Program-made: the position numbers and the translations under genes | Notes under the pieces: model-generated | The model's database searches: none | Seen by the model: the letters and a program-made list of their open reading frames with translations, nothing else | What the model was told of the DNA's origin: nothing | In this document: positions 27,311 through 35,439 of the stretch, in pieces | Position numbering within the stretch: position 1 is the stretch's first letter | How the letters are laid out: each line of letters opens with the position of its first letter | NCBI RefSeq assembly: GCF_048751585.1 | Contig: NZ_JAZHOB010000003.1 | Location: 186,001-250,000 of the forward strand | From: G025836975 sp048751585 | Lineage (GTDB): Bacteria; Pseudomonadota; Gammaproteobacteria; Burkholderiales; Burkholderiaceae_B | Reading direction: 5' to 3' | DNA: 64,000 bases

Positions 27311-27784
27311 TTAGAGTTCCCGCTTGAAAAACAAGGCGCCCGGAATGGGGTTGAACACATAGGGCTGCGCCGGCTGGAATCCCAGTGAGGCATACAGCGC
27401 GACCGCGGCGGCCATGGTTGGCAGCGTGTCCAGATAGATATGGGTGTACCCGGCGGCGCGCGCCTCTTCGCACAGACGTTCCGCCAGCCGGCGCCCCAGC
27501 CGCTCTCCGCGCATATCGGCCTTTACATACAGCCGCTTCATTTCACAGCCGCCATCCTGAAGAGGGCGCAGCGCAATGCAGCCCACCGCCTCATCGCCCC
27601 GCCAGGCCAGCAATATCCGTCCCTCCGGCGCCGCGTATTTTCCCGGCAGGGCGGACAGTTCGGATTCAAAATCCTGGAAGCACAAATCGATGTCCAGGCT
27701 GTCGGCATACTCGCGGAACAAGCCGCGCACCACGGGAAGGTCTTGCGGCAATCGCGCCGGCCGTATTTCGATCGGATGGTGCAT
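27311..27784 (-). CDS. GNAT family N-acetyltransferase
   Basis: 157-residue acetyltransferase with the GNAT fold. The acetyl-CoA loop motif is in KRLYVKADMRGERLGRRLAE (R-G-x-x-L-G-R type, near residues 83-102), and the C-terminal beta strand region is ALYASLGFQPAQPYVF. Substrate unknown; the sequence AALPLPG-type N terminus is not distinctive. It is transcribed toward guaB and is not obviously in an operon. Confidence 0.88.
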   Translation of the reverse strand: MHHPIEIRPARLPQDLPVVRGLFREYADSLDIDLCFQDFESELSALPGKYAAPEGRILLAWRGDEAVGCIALRPLQDGGCEMKRLYVKADMRGERLGRRLAERLCEEARAAGYTHIYLDTLPTMAAAVALYASLGFQPAQPYVFNPIPGALFFKREL

Positions 27785-27849
27785 GAATGTTAGGTATTGC
27801 TGAAGGGTGGCTGGATGCCCGCCTTATGCGTAGCCGGGCATTGCAAGGA

Positions 27850-28623
27850 TCATTCGATTTTAAGGCTTGCGGCGTCCGCTTGCCCGGTCCGGGCGGCGCG
27901 CAGCAGCGCTTCGGTCAAGAGCCCGGGCGCGGAAACCATGGCGCCGTGGCCGGCGTCCAGGTCTTCCCAGCGCCAGCCGGGACGATTCCGGGCCCAGTTG
28001 CGGGACTCGTCCACCGCCGCGAATAGGGGATTCGCGCAACTCAGATAAGCGCAGGGCAAGCCGTTGCCCACCGGATGCCGCAATTGCAGCGCCGTCTCGT
28101 AGCTGCGCAAAGGGTGGGGTGTAAGGCGGCCCTCCACGAAGGCGATGTCGTCCGGCTCGAATAGCCCCAGGGTTCTGGGTTTGGGCGGCGGCAGGGCAGG
28201 TGCTGCTCCTGATGTGTTTTGCGCCGCCGCGTGCAACTTGGCGACGATCTCGACGGGCAGGGTACTGAATGTGCTGACGCCGCTTTCCAGGATGAAGGCA
28301 TCCAGGTAGACCAGTTGCCTCAAGCGTTCCGGGACGGCGTCGGCCACCCCCGTGATCACCAGTCCGGCAAAGCTGTGGCCGACCAGCACCACGTCGTTCA
28401 GGTCTTCCCACACCAATACATTGACGATGTCGTCGACGAAGGTTTGAAGGCTTATGTCTCCGTTCAGCAAGTGGCTGCGCTCGCCCAGGCCTGTAAGAGT
28501 GGGCGTGAAGACGGCGTGGCCGGCGGCGCGCAGGCGGGCGGCCACGCGCGACCAGCACCAGCCGCCGTGCCAGGCGCCGTGTACCAGGACGAAGGTTCGA
28601 GTCGAAGCCGGCAGGGAGGTCAT
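27850..28623 (-). CDS. Alpha/beta hydrolase, EstC/pyrethroid-hydrolase-like
   Basis: 257-residue hydrolase related to hydroxynitrile lyase and EstC-type esterases. The N-terminal motif FVLVHGAWHGGWCWSRVAAR, the nucleophile elbow VLVGHSFAGLVITGVAD (Ser near residue 82) and the C-terminal DAGHGAMVSAP (His) are visible. The ATG at 28623 has GGAG nine bases upstream; a TTG five codons earlier is possible. It is 43 bases downstream of the MFS gene on the same strand, suggesting a two-gene transcript. Substrate unknown. Confidence 0.87.
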   Translation of the reverse strand: MTSLPASTRTFVLVHGAWHGGWCWSRVAARLRAAGHAVFTPTLTGLGERSHLLNGDISLQTFVDDIVNVLVWEDLNDVVLVGHSFAGLVITGVADAVPERLRQLVYLDAFILESGVSTFSTLPVEIVAKLHAAAQNTSGAAPALPPPKPRTLGLFEPDDIAFVEGRLTPHPLRSYETALQLRHPVGNGLPCAYLSCANPLFAAVDESRNWARNRPGWRWEDLDAGHGAMVSAPGLLTEALLRAARTGQADAASLKIE

Positions 28624-28666
28624 GAATTGAAGCTCCAAAGAAGGGGAATCGGCGGGCAGCCTGTGG

Positions 28667-29851
28667 TCAGCAAGGCGGGGTGGCCCGGCCCTGGCTTGAA
28701 CTTGCCGCGCGGCGAGGCGTCCACAGCAAGGGGATGCCTAGCAGCAGGCCCGCCGCGGCTAGCACCAAGGCGAAATCCAGCCCCACGTTGAACCAGGCGT
28801 GAGTCAGGCTGAAGAATATCGGGCCGGCAAGCTGGCCTGCCGCGAACGAAGCGGTCAGCGCGGCAATCAGCTTGCGGGCATGCCGGCCCCCTTCAGCCTG
28901 TGCTTCCTGCATGCCTAGCATGGTAATGATCATGAGTGTGCCGCCCACGCAAACCGCAGCGACAATTATGGCTGAAACCGTGGGAACCAGGGCCGGCAGC
29001 AGCACGCCCACGGCCATGGCAAGCTGGGCCACCGCCCACACTTTGCGGCGCCCGTACCGGGTGGCCAGCCCGCCCACCACCAAGGTGGAGGCGGCGGCCG
29101 CCAGGCCGAACAAAGGCCAGGCCAATCCGAAAATGGCGGGATCCTGCACCAGCAGTCGCGCCTGGGCGGGCAGGAAGGTGGCCGGCAAGATATAGCCGAA
29201 GCCGAACAGGCCATAGCAGGCGATCAGCGCCCAATGCCCGCCCAGGCCTCCGGCTTCTTCCCGGCTTGCCTGGGTGGCCGGAGCGGCGGCGGGCGCGGCC
29301 CATAGGGTCCGCGCGGCGGCTGTTCCCGCCAGCGCCATCAAACCGAGAATCAGCCATGCCTGCGACGAGGAGGCCCGCGCCAGGCCCAGACCCATGCATA
29401 GCAAGCCCGCCGCGGCGATGCCCACCCCCACGCCTGAAAACACCAGGCCCGCCCGCCCGGGCTGCCCCAGTGCGGCCAGCCGCGCCAGGCACAGGGTGGC
29501 GGTGCTGACCAATACCCAGGCGCTGGCCAGGCCCGCGACAAAACGCCAGGCCAGCCAAGCCGCCCAGTTGTCCGTAAGGCCCATCAACGCAGTCGTGACC
29601 ACGACCAGCAGCAAACCCAGCCTTAGCAACACGGCCGGCGAACCGGCAATGGCCGCGGCGCTAAGCGCGCCGGCCAGATAGCCCACGTAGTTGGCGCTGG
29701 CCAGCCAGCCCCCTTGCGCCAAGCTCAGGCCGGCATCGCTTTGCATCATGGGCAGCAGCGGGGTGAAGGCGAAGCGGCCGATGCCCATGGCGACGGCCAG
29801 TGCGATAAAACCCGAAATCGATAGCGAAACAGCGGACGCCTTTTGTTGCAT
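28667..29851 (-). CDS. YbfB/YjiJ family MFS transporter
   Basis: 394-residue inner-membrane protein with about twelve hydrophobic segments. The start ISGFIALAVAMGIGRFAFTP LLPMM (split here) is characteristic of the YbfB/YjiJ branch of the major facilitator superfamily, whose substrates are not firmly known. The cytoplasmic-loop motif RYGRRK near residue 265 is typical of MFS repeats. It is transcribed before the alpha/beta hydrolase, and the pair may export or handle the same compound. Confidence 0.86.
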   Translation of the reverse strand: MQQKASAVSLSISGFIALAVAMGIGRFAFTPLLPMMQSDAGLSLAQGGWLASANYVGYLAGALSAAAIAGSPAVLLRLGLLLVVVTTALMGLTDNWAAWLAWRFVAGLASAWVLVSTATLCLARLAALGQPGRAGLVFSGVGVGIAAAGLLCMGLGLARASSSQAWLILGLMALAGTAAARTLWAAPAAAPATQASREEAGGLGGHWALIACYGLFGFGYILPATFLPAQARLLVQDPAIFGLAWPLFGLAAAASTLVVGGLATRYGRRKVWAVAQLAMAVGVLLPALVPTVSAIIVAAVCVGGTLMIITMLGMQEAQAEGGRHARKLIAALTASFAAGQLAGPIFFSLTHAWFNVGLDFALVLAAAGLLLGIPLLWTPRRAASSSQGRATPPC

Positions 29852-29960
29852 TGATGCTCCTTGTTACCCGAAACTGTAGCCTTTGCGGGCCGGTTTCGCC
29901 AGCGTAATCGTGCCCAATACGTTACATTAACGCCTTGCTTTCCTTTTTCCTTTTCAAGCC

Positions 29961-31547
29961 ATGCACCAGCGTATCCTCATCCTCGATTACGGTTCACAAG
30001 TCACCCAGCTTATCGCGCGCCGCGTCCGCGAGGCGGGTGTGTATTGCGAGATACATCCGGGCGATGTCGACGATGCGTTCATCCAGGCGCAGCAAGGCTT
30101 GAAGGGCATCATTCTTTCCGGCAGCCACGCATCGGCCTATTCCGAAGAATCGATGAAGGTTCCCTCCAAGGTGTTCGAGGCCGGCGTACCGGTGCTGGGC
30201 ATATGCTACGGCATGCAGTCCATGGCGTCGCAACTGGGCGGCAAGGTCGAATGGTCGGATCATCGCGAATTCGGCTACGCCGAAGTGCGCGCCCACGGCC
30301 ATACTCGCCTGCTGGACGGCTTGCAGGATTTCATCACCACCGAAGGCCATGGCATGCTGAAAGTGTGGATGAGCCACGGCGACAAGGTCACCGCGCTGCC
30401 GCCCGGATTCAAGCTCATGGCGTCCACGCCATCCTGCCCCATTGCCGGCATGGCCGACGAAGAACGCGGCTTCTATGCCGTCCAGTTTCACCCGGAAGTC
30501 ACGCACACCGCCCAGGGCGAAGCCATATTGGCCCGTTTCGTCACCGAAATCTGCGGCTGCACCCGCGACTGGAACATGCCCGATTACGTCGAAGAAGCCG
30601 TGGCCAGCATCCGCGCCCAGGTGGGAAGCGACGAGGTCATTCTTGGCTTGTCCGGCGGCGTGGACTCATCCGTGGCCGCGGCGCTTATCCACAAAGCCAT
30701 CGGCGACCAGCTTACCTGCGTGTTCGTCGACCATGGCCTGCTGCGCCTGAATGAAGCGCAGCAAGTCATGGCGACCTTTGCCGATCATTTCGGCATCAAG
30801 GTCATCCATGTCGATGCCACCGAGGCATTCATGGGCAAGCTGGCCGGCGTGTCCGACCCCGAAGCCAAGCGCAAGATCATCGGCAAGGAATTCGTCGAGG
30901 TGTTCCAGACCGAGGCCGGCAAGCTGAAAAATGCCCGCTGGCTGGCGCAAGGCACCATCTATCCGGACGTCATCGAGTCGGCCGGCGCCAAGACCGGCAA
31001 GGCCGTCGCCATCAAGTCGCACCACAATGTGGGCGGGCTGCCCGACACCCTTAACCTGAAGCTGCTCGAACCCCTGCGCGAACTGTTCAAGGACGAGGTG
31101 CGCAAGCTGGGCGTGGCCCTGGGCCTGCCGCCCGCCATGGTGTACCGCCATCCCTTCCCGGGTCCCGGCCTGGGCGTGCGCATCCTGGGCGAGGTCAAGA
31201 AGGAATACGCCGATCTCCTGCGCCGCGCCGATGCCATCTTCATCGAAGAATTGCGCAAGACCGTGGACCCGATCAGCAACAAGAACTGGTACGACCTGAC
31301 CTCGCAAGCTTTCGCCGTCTTCCTGCCCGTCAAGTCGGTGGGCGTGATGGGCGATGGCCGCACCTACGATTACGTGGTGGCGCTGCGCGCCGTGCAGACT
31401 TCCGACTTCATGACGGCAGATTGGGCGGAATTGCCTTATGCGCTGCTGAAGAAGGTGTCGTCACGCATCATCAATGAGGTCCGCGGGATCAACCGGGTGA
31501 CCTACGATGTGTCGAGCAAGCCGCCTGCGACTATTGAGTGGGAGTAG
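29961..31547 (+). CDS. guaA: GMP synthase (glutamine-hydrolysing)
   Basis: 528-residue enzyme that aminates XMP to GMP. The N-terminal class I amidotransferase domain has the nucleophile Cys82 in GICYGMQSMA and His/Glu in QFHPEVTH near residue 175. The ATP-pyrophosphatase domain carries the P-loop LGLSGGVDSS near residue 231. The C-terminal dimerisation domain ends PPATIEWE. The 3' end carries the first copy of an 11-base repeat that recurs at 34645, so this gene appears to be the integration site of the thiC island; the protein remains full length. Confidence 0.97.
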   Translation: MHQRILILDYGSQVTQLIARRVREAGVYCEIHPGDVDDAFIQAQQGLKGIILSGSHASAYSEESMKVPSKVFEAGVPVLGICYGMQSMASQLGGKVEWSDHREFGYAEVRAHGHTRLLDGLQDFITTEGHGMLKVWMSHGDKVTALPPGFKLMASTPSCPIAGMADEERGFYAVQFHPEVTHTAQGEAILARFVTEICGCTRDWNMPDYVEEAVASIRAQVGSDEVILGLSGGVDSSVAAALIHKAIGDQLTCVFVDHGLLRLNEAQQVMATFADHFGIKVIHVDATEAFMGKLAGVSDPEAKRKIIGKEFVEVFQTEAGKLKNARWLAQGTIYPDVIESAGAKTGKAVAIKSHHNVGGLPDTLNLKLLEPLRELFKDEVRKLGVALGLPPAMVYRHPFPGPGLGVRILGEVKKEYADLLRRADAIFIEELRKTVDPISNKNWYDLTSQAFAVFLPVKSVGVMGDGRTYDYVVALRAVQTSDFMTADWAELPYALLKKVSSRIINEVRGINRVTYDVSSKPPATIEWE

Positions 31548-31636
31548 GGGTGAAGTGTAAAATATGATATAAATCAATATATTACGTCTATCTTCTCATG
31601 TTGTTTATAGTTTCTCTGTAACTTGAACCTGATAGT

Positions 31637-31661
31637 GCATCGTTGGGCATTCCAACGATGC
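31637..31661. repeat. Perfect 10-bp hairpin downstream of guaA and thiC
   Basis: GCATCGTTGG and CCAACGATGC flank a five-base loop. It lies between the convergent ends of guaA and thiC. Neither side has a run of T residues, so it is not a standard intrinsic terminator, though it may stabilise RNA ends. Confidence 0.6.
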
Positions 31662-31680
31662 GTCGCCAGTTGTTTATCAT

Positions 31681-31723
31681 CTAATTGCTAATACGCTGCT
31701 ACCTAAAGCCCGTTAGCAATTAG
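31681..31723. repeat. 11-bp inverted repeat with 21-base spacer
   Basis: CTAATTGCTAA at 31681-31691 is the exact reverse complement of TTAGCAATTAG at 31713-31723. The arms are A+T-rich, unlike the flanking genome, and the repeat sits at the left side of the putative island between guaA and thiC. It could be a recombinase or regulator site; its function is unknown. Confidence 0.55.
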
Positions 31724-31787
31724 TCCGCCACTAATCATCAATACCAGTAAAGACTGCTCTGGCTCCTTCAAAGGGACGATGTGTGGC

Positions 31788-33701
31788 TTAGGTTTGATGG
31801 TAGATTTGTGCACCTTTCTTTACAAACTCAATGGCTTTTTCTTGCATGCCCTGGTGCAGGGCTTCATTCTCTTGCAAGCCTTTTTGCTTGGCGTACTCAC
31901 GCACGTCTTGCGTAATCTTCATGCTGCAAAAATGCGGTCCACACATCGAACAAAAATGGGCGACTTTCATTGAGTCTTTAGGCAGGGTCTCGTCATGAAA
32001 GTCTTTGGCTGTATCGGGGTCAAGACCCAAATTGAACTGATCGTCCCAGCGAAACTCAAAGCGTGCTTTAGATAAAGCATTGTCCCGTATTGCTGCGCCT
32101 GGGTGCCCTTTGGCTAGATCGGCAGCGTGGGCAGCAATTTTGTAGGTGATGATGCCGTCTTTGACATCTTTCTTATTAGGCAGGCCCAAGTGCTCTTTGG
32201 GCGTGACATAGCACAGCATGGCCGTGCCGTACCAGCCGATCAAAGCCGCGCCTATGCCCGACGTGATATGGTCATAACCTGGTGCAATATCAGTAGTCAA
32301 CGGCCCCAAGGTATAGAAGGGCGCTTCATGGCAGTGCTTCAATTGCATGTCCATGTTTTCCTTGATCAGGTGCATAGGCACGTGGCCAGGCCCCTCGACC
32401 ATGACTTGCACATCGTGTTTCCACGCTACTTGGGTTAGTTCGCCCAGCGTTTTCAGTTCGGCAAATTGTGCTTCGTCATTGGCATCGTAGCCCGATCCTG
32501 GACGCAGGCCGTCTCCAAGGGAAAAGCTCACGTCATAGGCTTTCATGATTTCGCAAATATCTTCGAAGCGTTCATAAATGAAGCTTTCTTTATGGTGGGC
32601 CAAACACCACTTTGCCATAATCGATCCGCCGCGCGACACAATACCCGTCATGCGGTTGGCGGTCATGGGAATGAAGGGCAGCCGAACACCCGCATGGATC
32701 GTAAAGTAATCGACGCCTTGCTCGGCTTGCTCAATTAGTGTGTCACGGAATATTTCCCAAGTCAGATCTTCGGCTTTACCGTCTACCTTTTCTAGTGCCT
32801 GATAGATGGGCACGGAACCGATCGGCACCGGTGAGTTACGTATGACCCATTCGCGGGTTTCGTGGATGTTCTTGCCCGTCGACAAATCCATCACGGTGTC
32901 GCCACCCCAGCGTATCGCCCATGTCATTTTTTCGACTTCGTCACTGATGTTTGAACTTAGCGCCGAGTTTCCTATGTTGGCATTGATCTTGACCAGGAAA
33001 TTTCTACCTATGATCATAGGCTCGCTTTCGGGGTGATTGATATTGGCTGGAATGATGGCCCGGCCCTTCGCGACTTCCTCGCGTACAAACTCTGGCGTGA
33101 TCGAGTCTGGGATAGCGGCCCCAAACGATTGACCTGCGTGTTGACGCAGCAAACGTTCCACCAGCTTTTCACCATCTGGGCCGCTGGCGCGTAGCATTTC
33201 CATATAGCGTTCACGTTGCAGATTCTCGCGGATGGCGACGAACTCCATCTCGGGGGTAATAATGCCGCGACGTGCGTAATGCATTTGAGTCACGTTGTTT
33301 CCCGCTAAGGCGCGACGCGGTTTGCGGTTCAATTCAAAGCGCAGGGAATCAAGCTTTGCGTCTCGCAAGCGGGCTTGTCCATATTCGCTACTGGCGCCGC
33401 TCAGCTGTTCGGTATCGTTGCGCTCTGCTATCCAGGTACTACGCACTGGGTCGAGGCCCTTACGGATGTCGATCTTGATCGACGGGTCGGTATACGGGCC
33501 GCTGGTGTCATAAATGGTAAGTGGAGGGTTTGTTTCACCGCCGAACATCGTTGGCGTATCGTCTTGCGAAACTTCCCGAAATGGTACGCGGATATCTGGG
33601 CGTGAACCTAGCTGATAAACCTTGTTTGATTGGGGAAGGGGGGCGATGGCGGCTGCGTCAACTTCGGCGCTGGCTGCTGAAAAGATAAGATTAGTGTTCA
33701 A
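31788..33701 (-). CDS. thiC: Phosphomethylpyrimidine synthase ThiC
   Basis: 637-residue radical-SAM enzyme converting aminoimidazole ribotide to the HMP-phosphate moiety of thiamine. The [4Fe-4S] ligands are Cys584, Cys587 and Cys592 in CSMCGPHFC near the C terminus. Length and sequence are those of standard ThiC. I favour the TTG at 33701, six bases after GGAG; a TTG four codons earlier is in frame, and the nearby ATG is out of frame. Base composition is A+T-richer than the neighbouring genes, indicating a different origin. A TPP riboswitch precedes it. No other thi gene is in the window. Confidence 0.96.
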   Translation of the reverse strand: MNTNLIFSAASAEVDAAAIAPLPQSNKVYQLGSRPDIRVPFREVSQDDTPTMFGGETNPPLTIYDTSGPYTDPSIKIDIRKGLDPVRSTWIAERNDTEQLSGASSEYGQARLRDAKLDSLRFELNRKPRRALAGNNVTQMHYARRGIITPEMEFVAIRENLQRERYMEMLRASGPDGEKLVERLLRQHAGQSFGAAIPDSITPEFVREEVAKGRAIIPANINHPESEPMIIGRNFLVKINANIGNSALSSNISDEVEKMTWAIRWGGDTVMDLSTGKNIHETREWVIRNSPVPIGSVPIYQALEKVDGKAEDLTWEIFRDTLIEQAEQGVDYFTIHAGVRLPFIPMTANRMTGIVSRGGSIMAKWCLAHHKESFIYERFEDICEIMKAYDVSFSLGDGLRPGSGYDANDEAQFAELKTLGELTQVAWKHDVQVMVEGPGHVPMHLIKENMDMQLKHCHEAPFYTLGPLTTDIAPGYDHITSGIGAALIGWYGTAMLCYVTPKEHLGLPNKKDVKDGIITYKIAAHAADLAKGHPGAAIRDNALSKARFEFRWDDQFNLGLDPDTAKDFHDETLPKDSMKVAHFCSMCGPHFCSMKITQDVREYAKQKGLQENEALHQGMQEKAIEFVKKGAQIYHQT

Positions 33702-33786
33702 GACATGCTCCAAAAAATAATAATGGAGCCGATAGGGGATAGACTCGTTTCAATCGGGCGGCATGAAGCCAAACGATATTAACGAG

Positions 33787-33868
33787 CGCGCTCCCAGCAT
33801 CGGCATTATCCGTACTGGTACGAAGGGCCTTTCTCAACCCGCTGAAAATAGCGAGTACCCCTGCGTGC
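33787..33868 (-). promoter_or_regulatory. TPP riboswitch (THI element) upstream of thiC
   Basis: Read on the minus strand, the conserved TPP-aptamer blocks occur in order: CAGGGGT, then GGGTTGAGA, AGGCCCTTCGTACC, GGATAATGCC and GATGCTGGGAG. This matches the THI-box consensus including the TGAGA and the CCCTT...ACC junction. It lies about 85 bases upstream of the thiC start, so thiamine pyrophosphate should repress thiC, probably at translation initiation since no terminator hairpin is obvious. A TATACT -10-like box lies just upstream (33874-33879). Confidence 0.92.
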
Positions 33869-34072
33869 TAGCCAGTATAGGACATAAGCCTGTCACGTGG
33901 GTCAGCATGAAGCTTAGGTGATGCAATCAGTTGGCTCGATGAGAGAATTCAGCAGATACCACACCGCGCAAGGAGAACCGACGGAAAATATGGAGTGGTA
34001 GAAGTCGCATTCGACGTCGGTATCATTCTGGATGGGTCGCCCCGGGCATGCCAACCGCTGGGGGAAGACACT

Positions 34073-34348
34073 TCATGGGTGTTCTCCGGTTTTATTTCTG
34101 ATGATGCCAGGTGATGCCTGGGCAATGGCGATTTGTTCCGGCCGTGCCGTGGTGTGGGAGTTTGTACGGGTGCTATTGAATTTGACGTTGTTGAGCGAGT
34201 AGTATCTGCCCTTGTTCTGTCGGGTGATATTTCTGCAAGCGAAAGCTTGGTTTGTGTGGCGTTGGCATCCCAAGTAAGCCTGCGTCGAGTGGTGGCTGCA
34301 GGTATCTTCGTCGCGCGTCAAGATTTGAACTAGCTCTGCTTTAGTCAT
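34073..34348 (-). pseudogene. Short reading frame, possibly a decayed HU-family gene
   Basis: A 91-codon frame begins MTKAELVQ, which resembles the N terminus of HU/IHF-type DNA-binding proteins. It later shows NKGRYYSLNNVKFNSTRT and ARPEQIAIAQASPGI in the same order as the HU beta-arm and C-terminal regions. The usual RNPxTGE arm motif is missing and the spacing is irregular, as after several small deletions. No good ribosome binding site precedes it. HU genes are common on mobile elements, which would suit its position, but this may be chance similarity. Confidence 0.25.
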
Positions 34349-34565
34349 AGGGTTTACTCAATTGCAAATGGCTGTGTGACTAAGCCATTGTGTTCAGACT
34401 ATAGACAACTTCGGCAATGGATCCATTCAAGAGGGTATAAAGCACTTTCTAATACCACTATCTGGCGATTTGCCCGAAAAACTCCATTTGTATACGAGAA
34501 CGCGAAACTCCGTAAAAATCCTGGCAATATCAAGCAGCCTCGAGCAATATGAAGCTGGTTTCTGA

Positions 34566-34587
34566 GGATGGTATTTTGGATGGTATT
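34566..34587. repeat. Tandem GGATGGTATT repeats near the right island end
   Basis: GGATGGTATT occurs at 34566-34575 and again at 34578-34587, two bases apart, about 60 bases inside the right copy of the guaA-derived repeat. Short direct repeats close to an attachment core are often arm-type recombinase sites; this is inferred from position only. Confidence 0.4.
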
Positions 34588-34778
34588 GGCGAAGAGTGTA
34601 AAAATAAACCCAATGAAATCAATGGTGTAAATGATCTATTAATCATTGAGTGGGAATGATCCCGCGTCTGGCACGGCCGTGGCGGGATATAACGCAGACC
34701 TCAGGATTGCAGTTGCGTGGCAACATTCATCGATGGGCATAGGGGCACAGGCCTAAGCAGCGAAAACACGTTCAGGGC

Positions 34779-35312
34779 TTACTTCAGAGCAACCTTGGGA
34801 AAATCGACCGGTATATCCAAGGCAACGTTGATGTAGTTGGTAAAGAGATTCAGGGCGATATGCGCCATGATCTCAACGATCTGCTCGTCGTCGAAGCCCG
34901 CCTCCCGCAGGCTTGCGACATCGGAATCCGTGATCTGCGCACGCTGCTCGACGACCTTCAGGGCGAAGGCCAGGGCCGCAGCGGTTCCGGCGTCACCGGA
35001 TTGACCGATCTGGGCCGCGGACATCTCGTCGGAAGACGCGCCGGCCTTCTGTCCGAGTACGGTATGGGCCGCCAGGCAGTATTCGCAGCGATTGCGGTTA
35101 GCGATGGCCACGGCAATCTGCTCTCCGAGCTTGGCGCCCAAAGCGCCTTTACCCAATGCGCCGAAGGCGGACCACATGCTTTGCAAGGCAGCAGGCGAGT
35201 TGGCCACGGCCTTGAACATGTTGGGTGTGGCGCCGAAGGCTTGCTGGATCTGGGCCAGCAGGGACTGGCTTGCGGCGGGGACGAGCTGAGCTTGAATGTT
35301 GATGCGAGACAT
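34779..35312 (-). CDS. Carboxymuconolactone decarboxylase/AhpD-like family protein
   Basis: 177-residue protein of the alkylhydroperoxidase D-like fold. The redox pair is in NRCEYCLAAHTVLGQKAG (CxxC with downstream His, near residues 75-85), which supports a peroxidase-type role rather than lactone decarboxylation. AGGAGAT lies seven bases before the ATG. It is divergent from an AraC-type regulator that probably controls it. Homologues are often oxidative- or electrophile-stress genes; the exact substrate is unknown. Confidence 0.88.
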   Translation of the reverse strand: MSRINIQAQLVPAASQSLLAQIQQAFGATPNMFKAVANSPAALQSMWSAFGALGKGALGAKLGEQIAVAIANRNRCEYCLAAHTVLGQKAGASSDEMSAAQIGQSGDAGTAAALAFALKVVEQRAQITDSDVASLREAGFDDEQIVEIMAHIALNLFTNYINVALDIPVDFPKVALK

Positions 35313-35439
35313 GTCGATCTCCTGGAGGATGTCGGGTTGAGGTAAAGGAAAACAGCCGCTTAGGTCTGTACGGATAGTATGGCCGGGTTTGATGTATGAT
35401 TTGATCCAATAAATTCATAAAACATACCAATTCGTTCAT

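Larger units (their letters stand above)
31533..34655. mobile_element. Putative genomic island (or remnant) at the guaA 3' end
   Basis: ATTGAGTGGGA occurs inside the last codons of guaA (31533-31543) and again at 34645-34655, enclosing 3.1 kb that is clearly richer in A+T than both flanks. At the right copy the bases after the repeat are ATGA, like the end of many other guaA genes, as expected if the element brought its own guaA tail. The 3' end of guaA is a known integration hotspot for tyrosine-recombinase islands. The interval holds thiC, its TPP riboswitch, inverted repeats and unrecognised DNA. No integrase remains, so mobility is inferred, not shown. Confidence 0.5.
33869..34778. other. 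A+T-rich gene-poor stretch right of the thiC riboswitch
   Basis: About 0.9 kb without a convincing intact gene. It contains a possible thiC promoter, a short reading frame that may be a decayed HU-like gene (34073-34348), a pair of direct repeats (34566-34587) and the right island repeat (34645-34655). Composition is unlike the coding regions on either side until about 34660, where the GC-rich chromosome resumes. Confidence 0.6.

Noticed and set aside
34133..34333. 66-codon plus-strand frame MFRPCRGVG in the gene-poor stretch
   Set aside because: No ribosome binding site or family resemblance, and it overlaps the possible HU-like remnant on the other strand.
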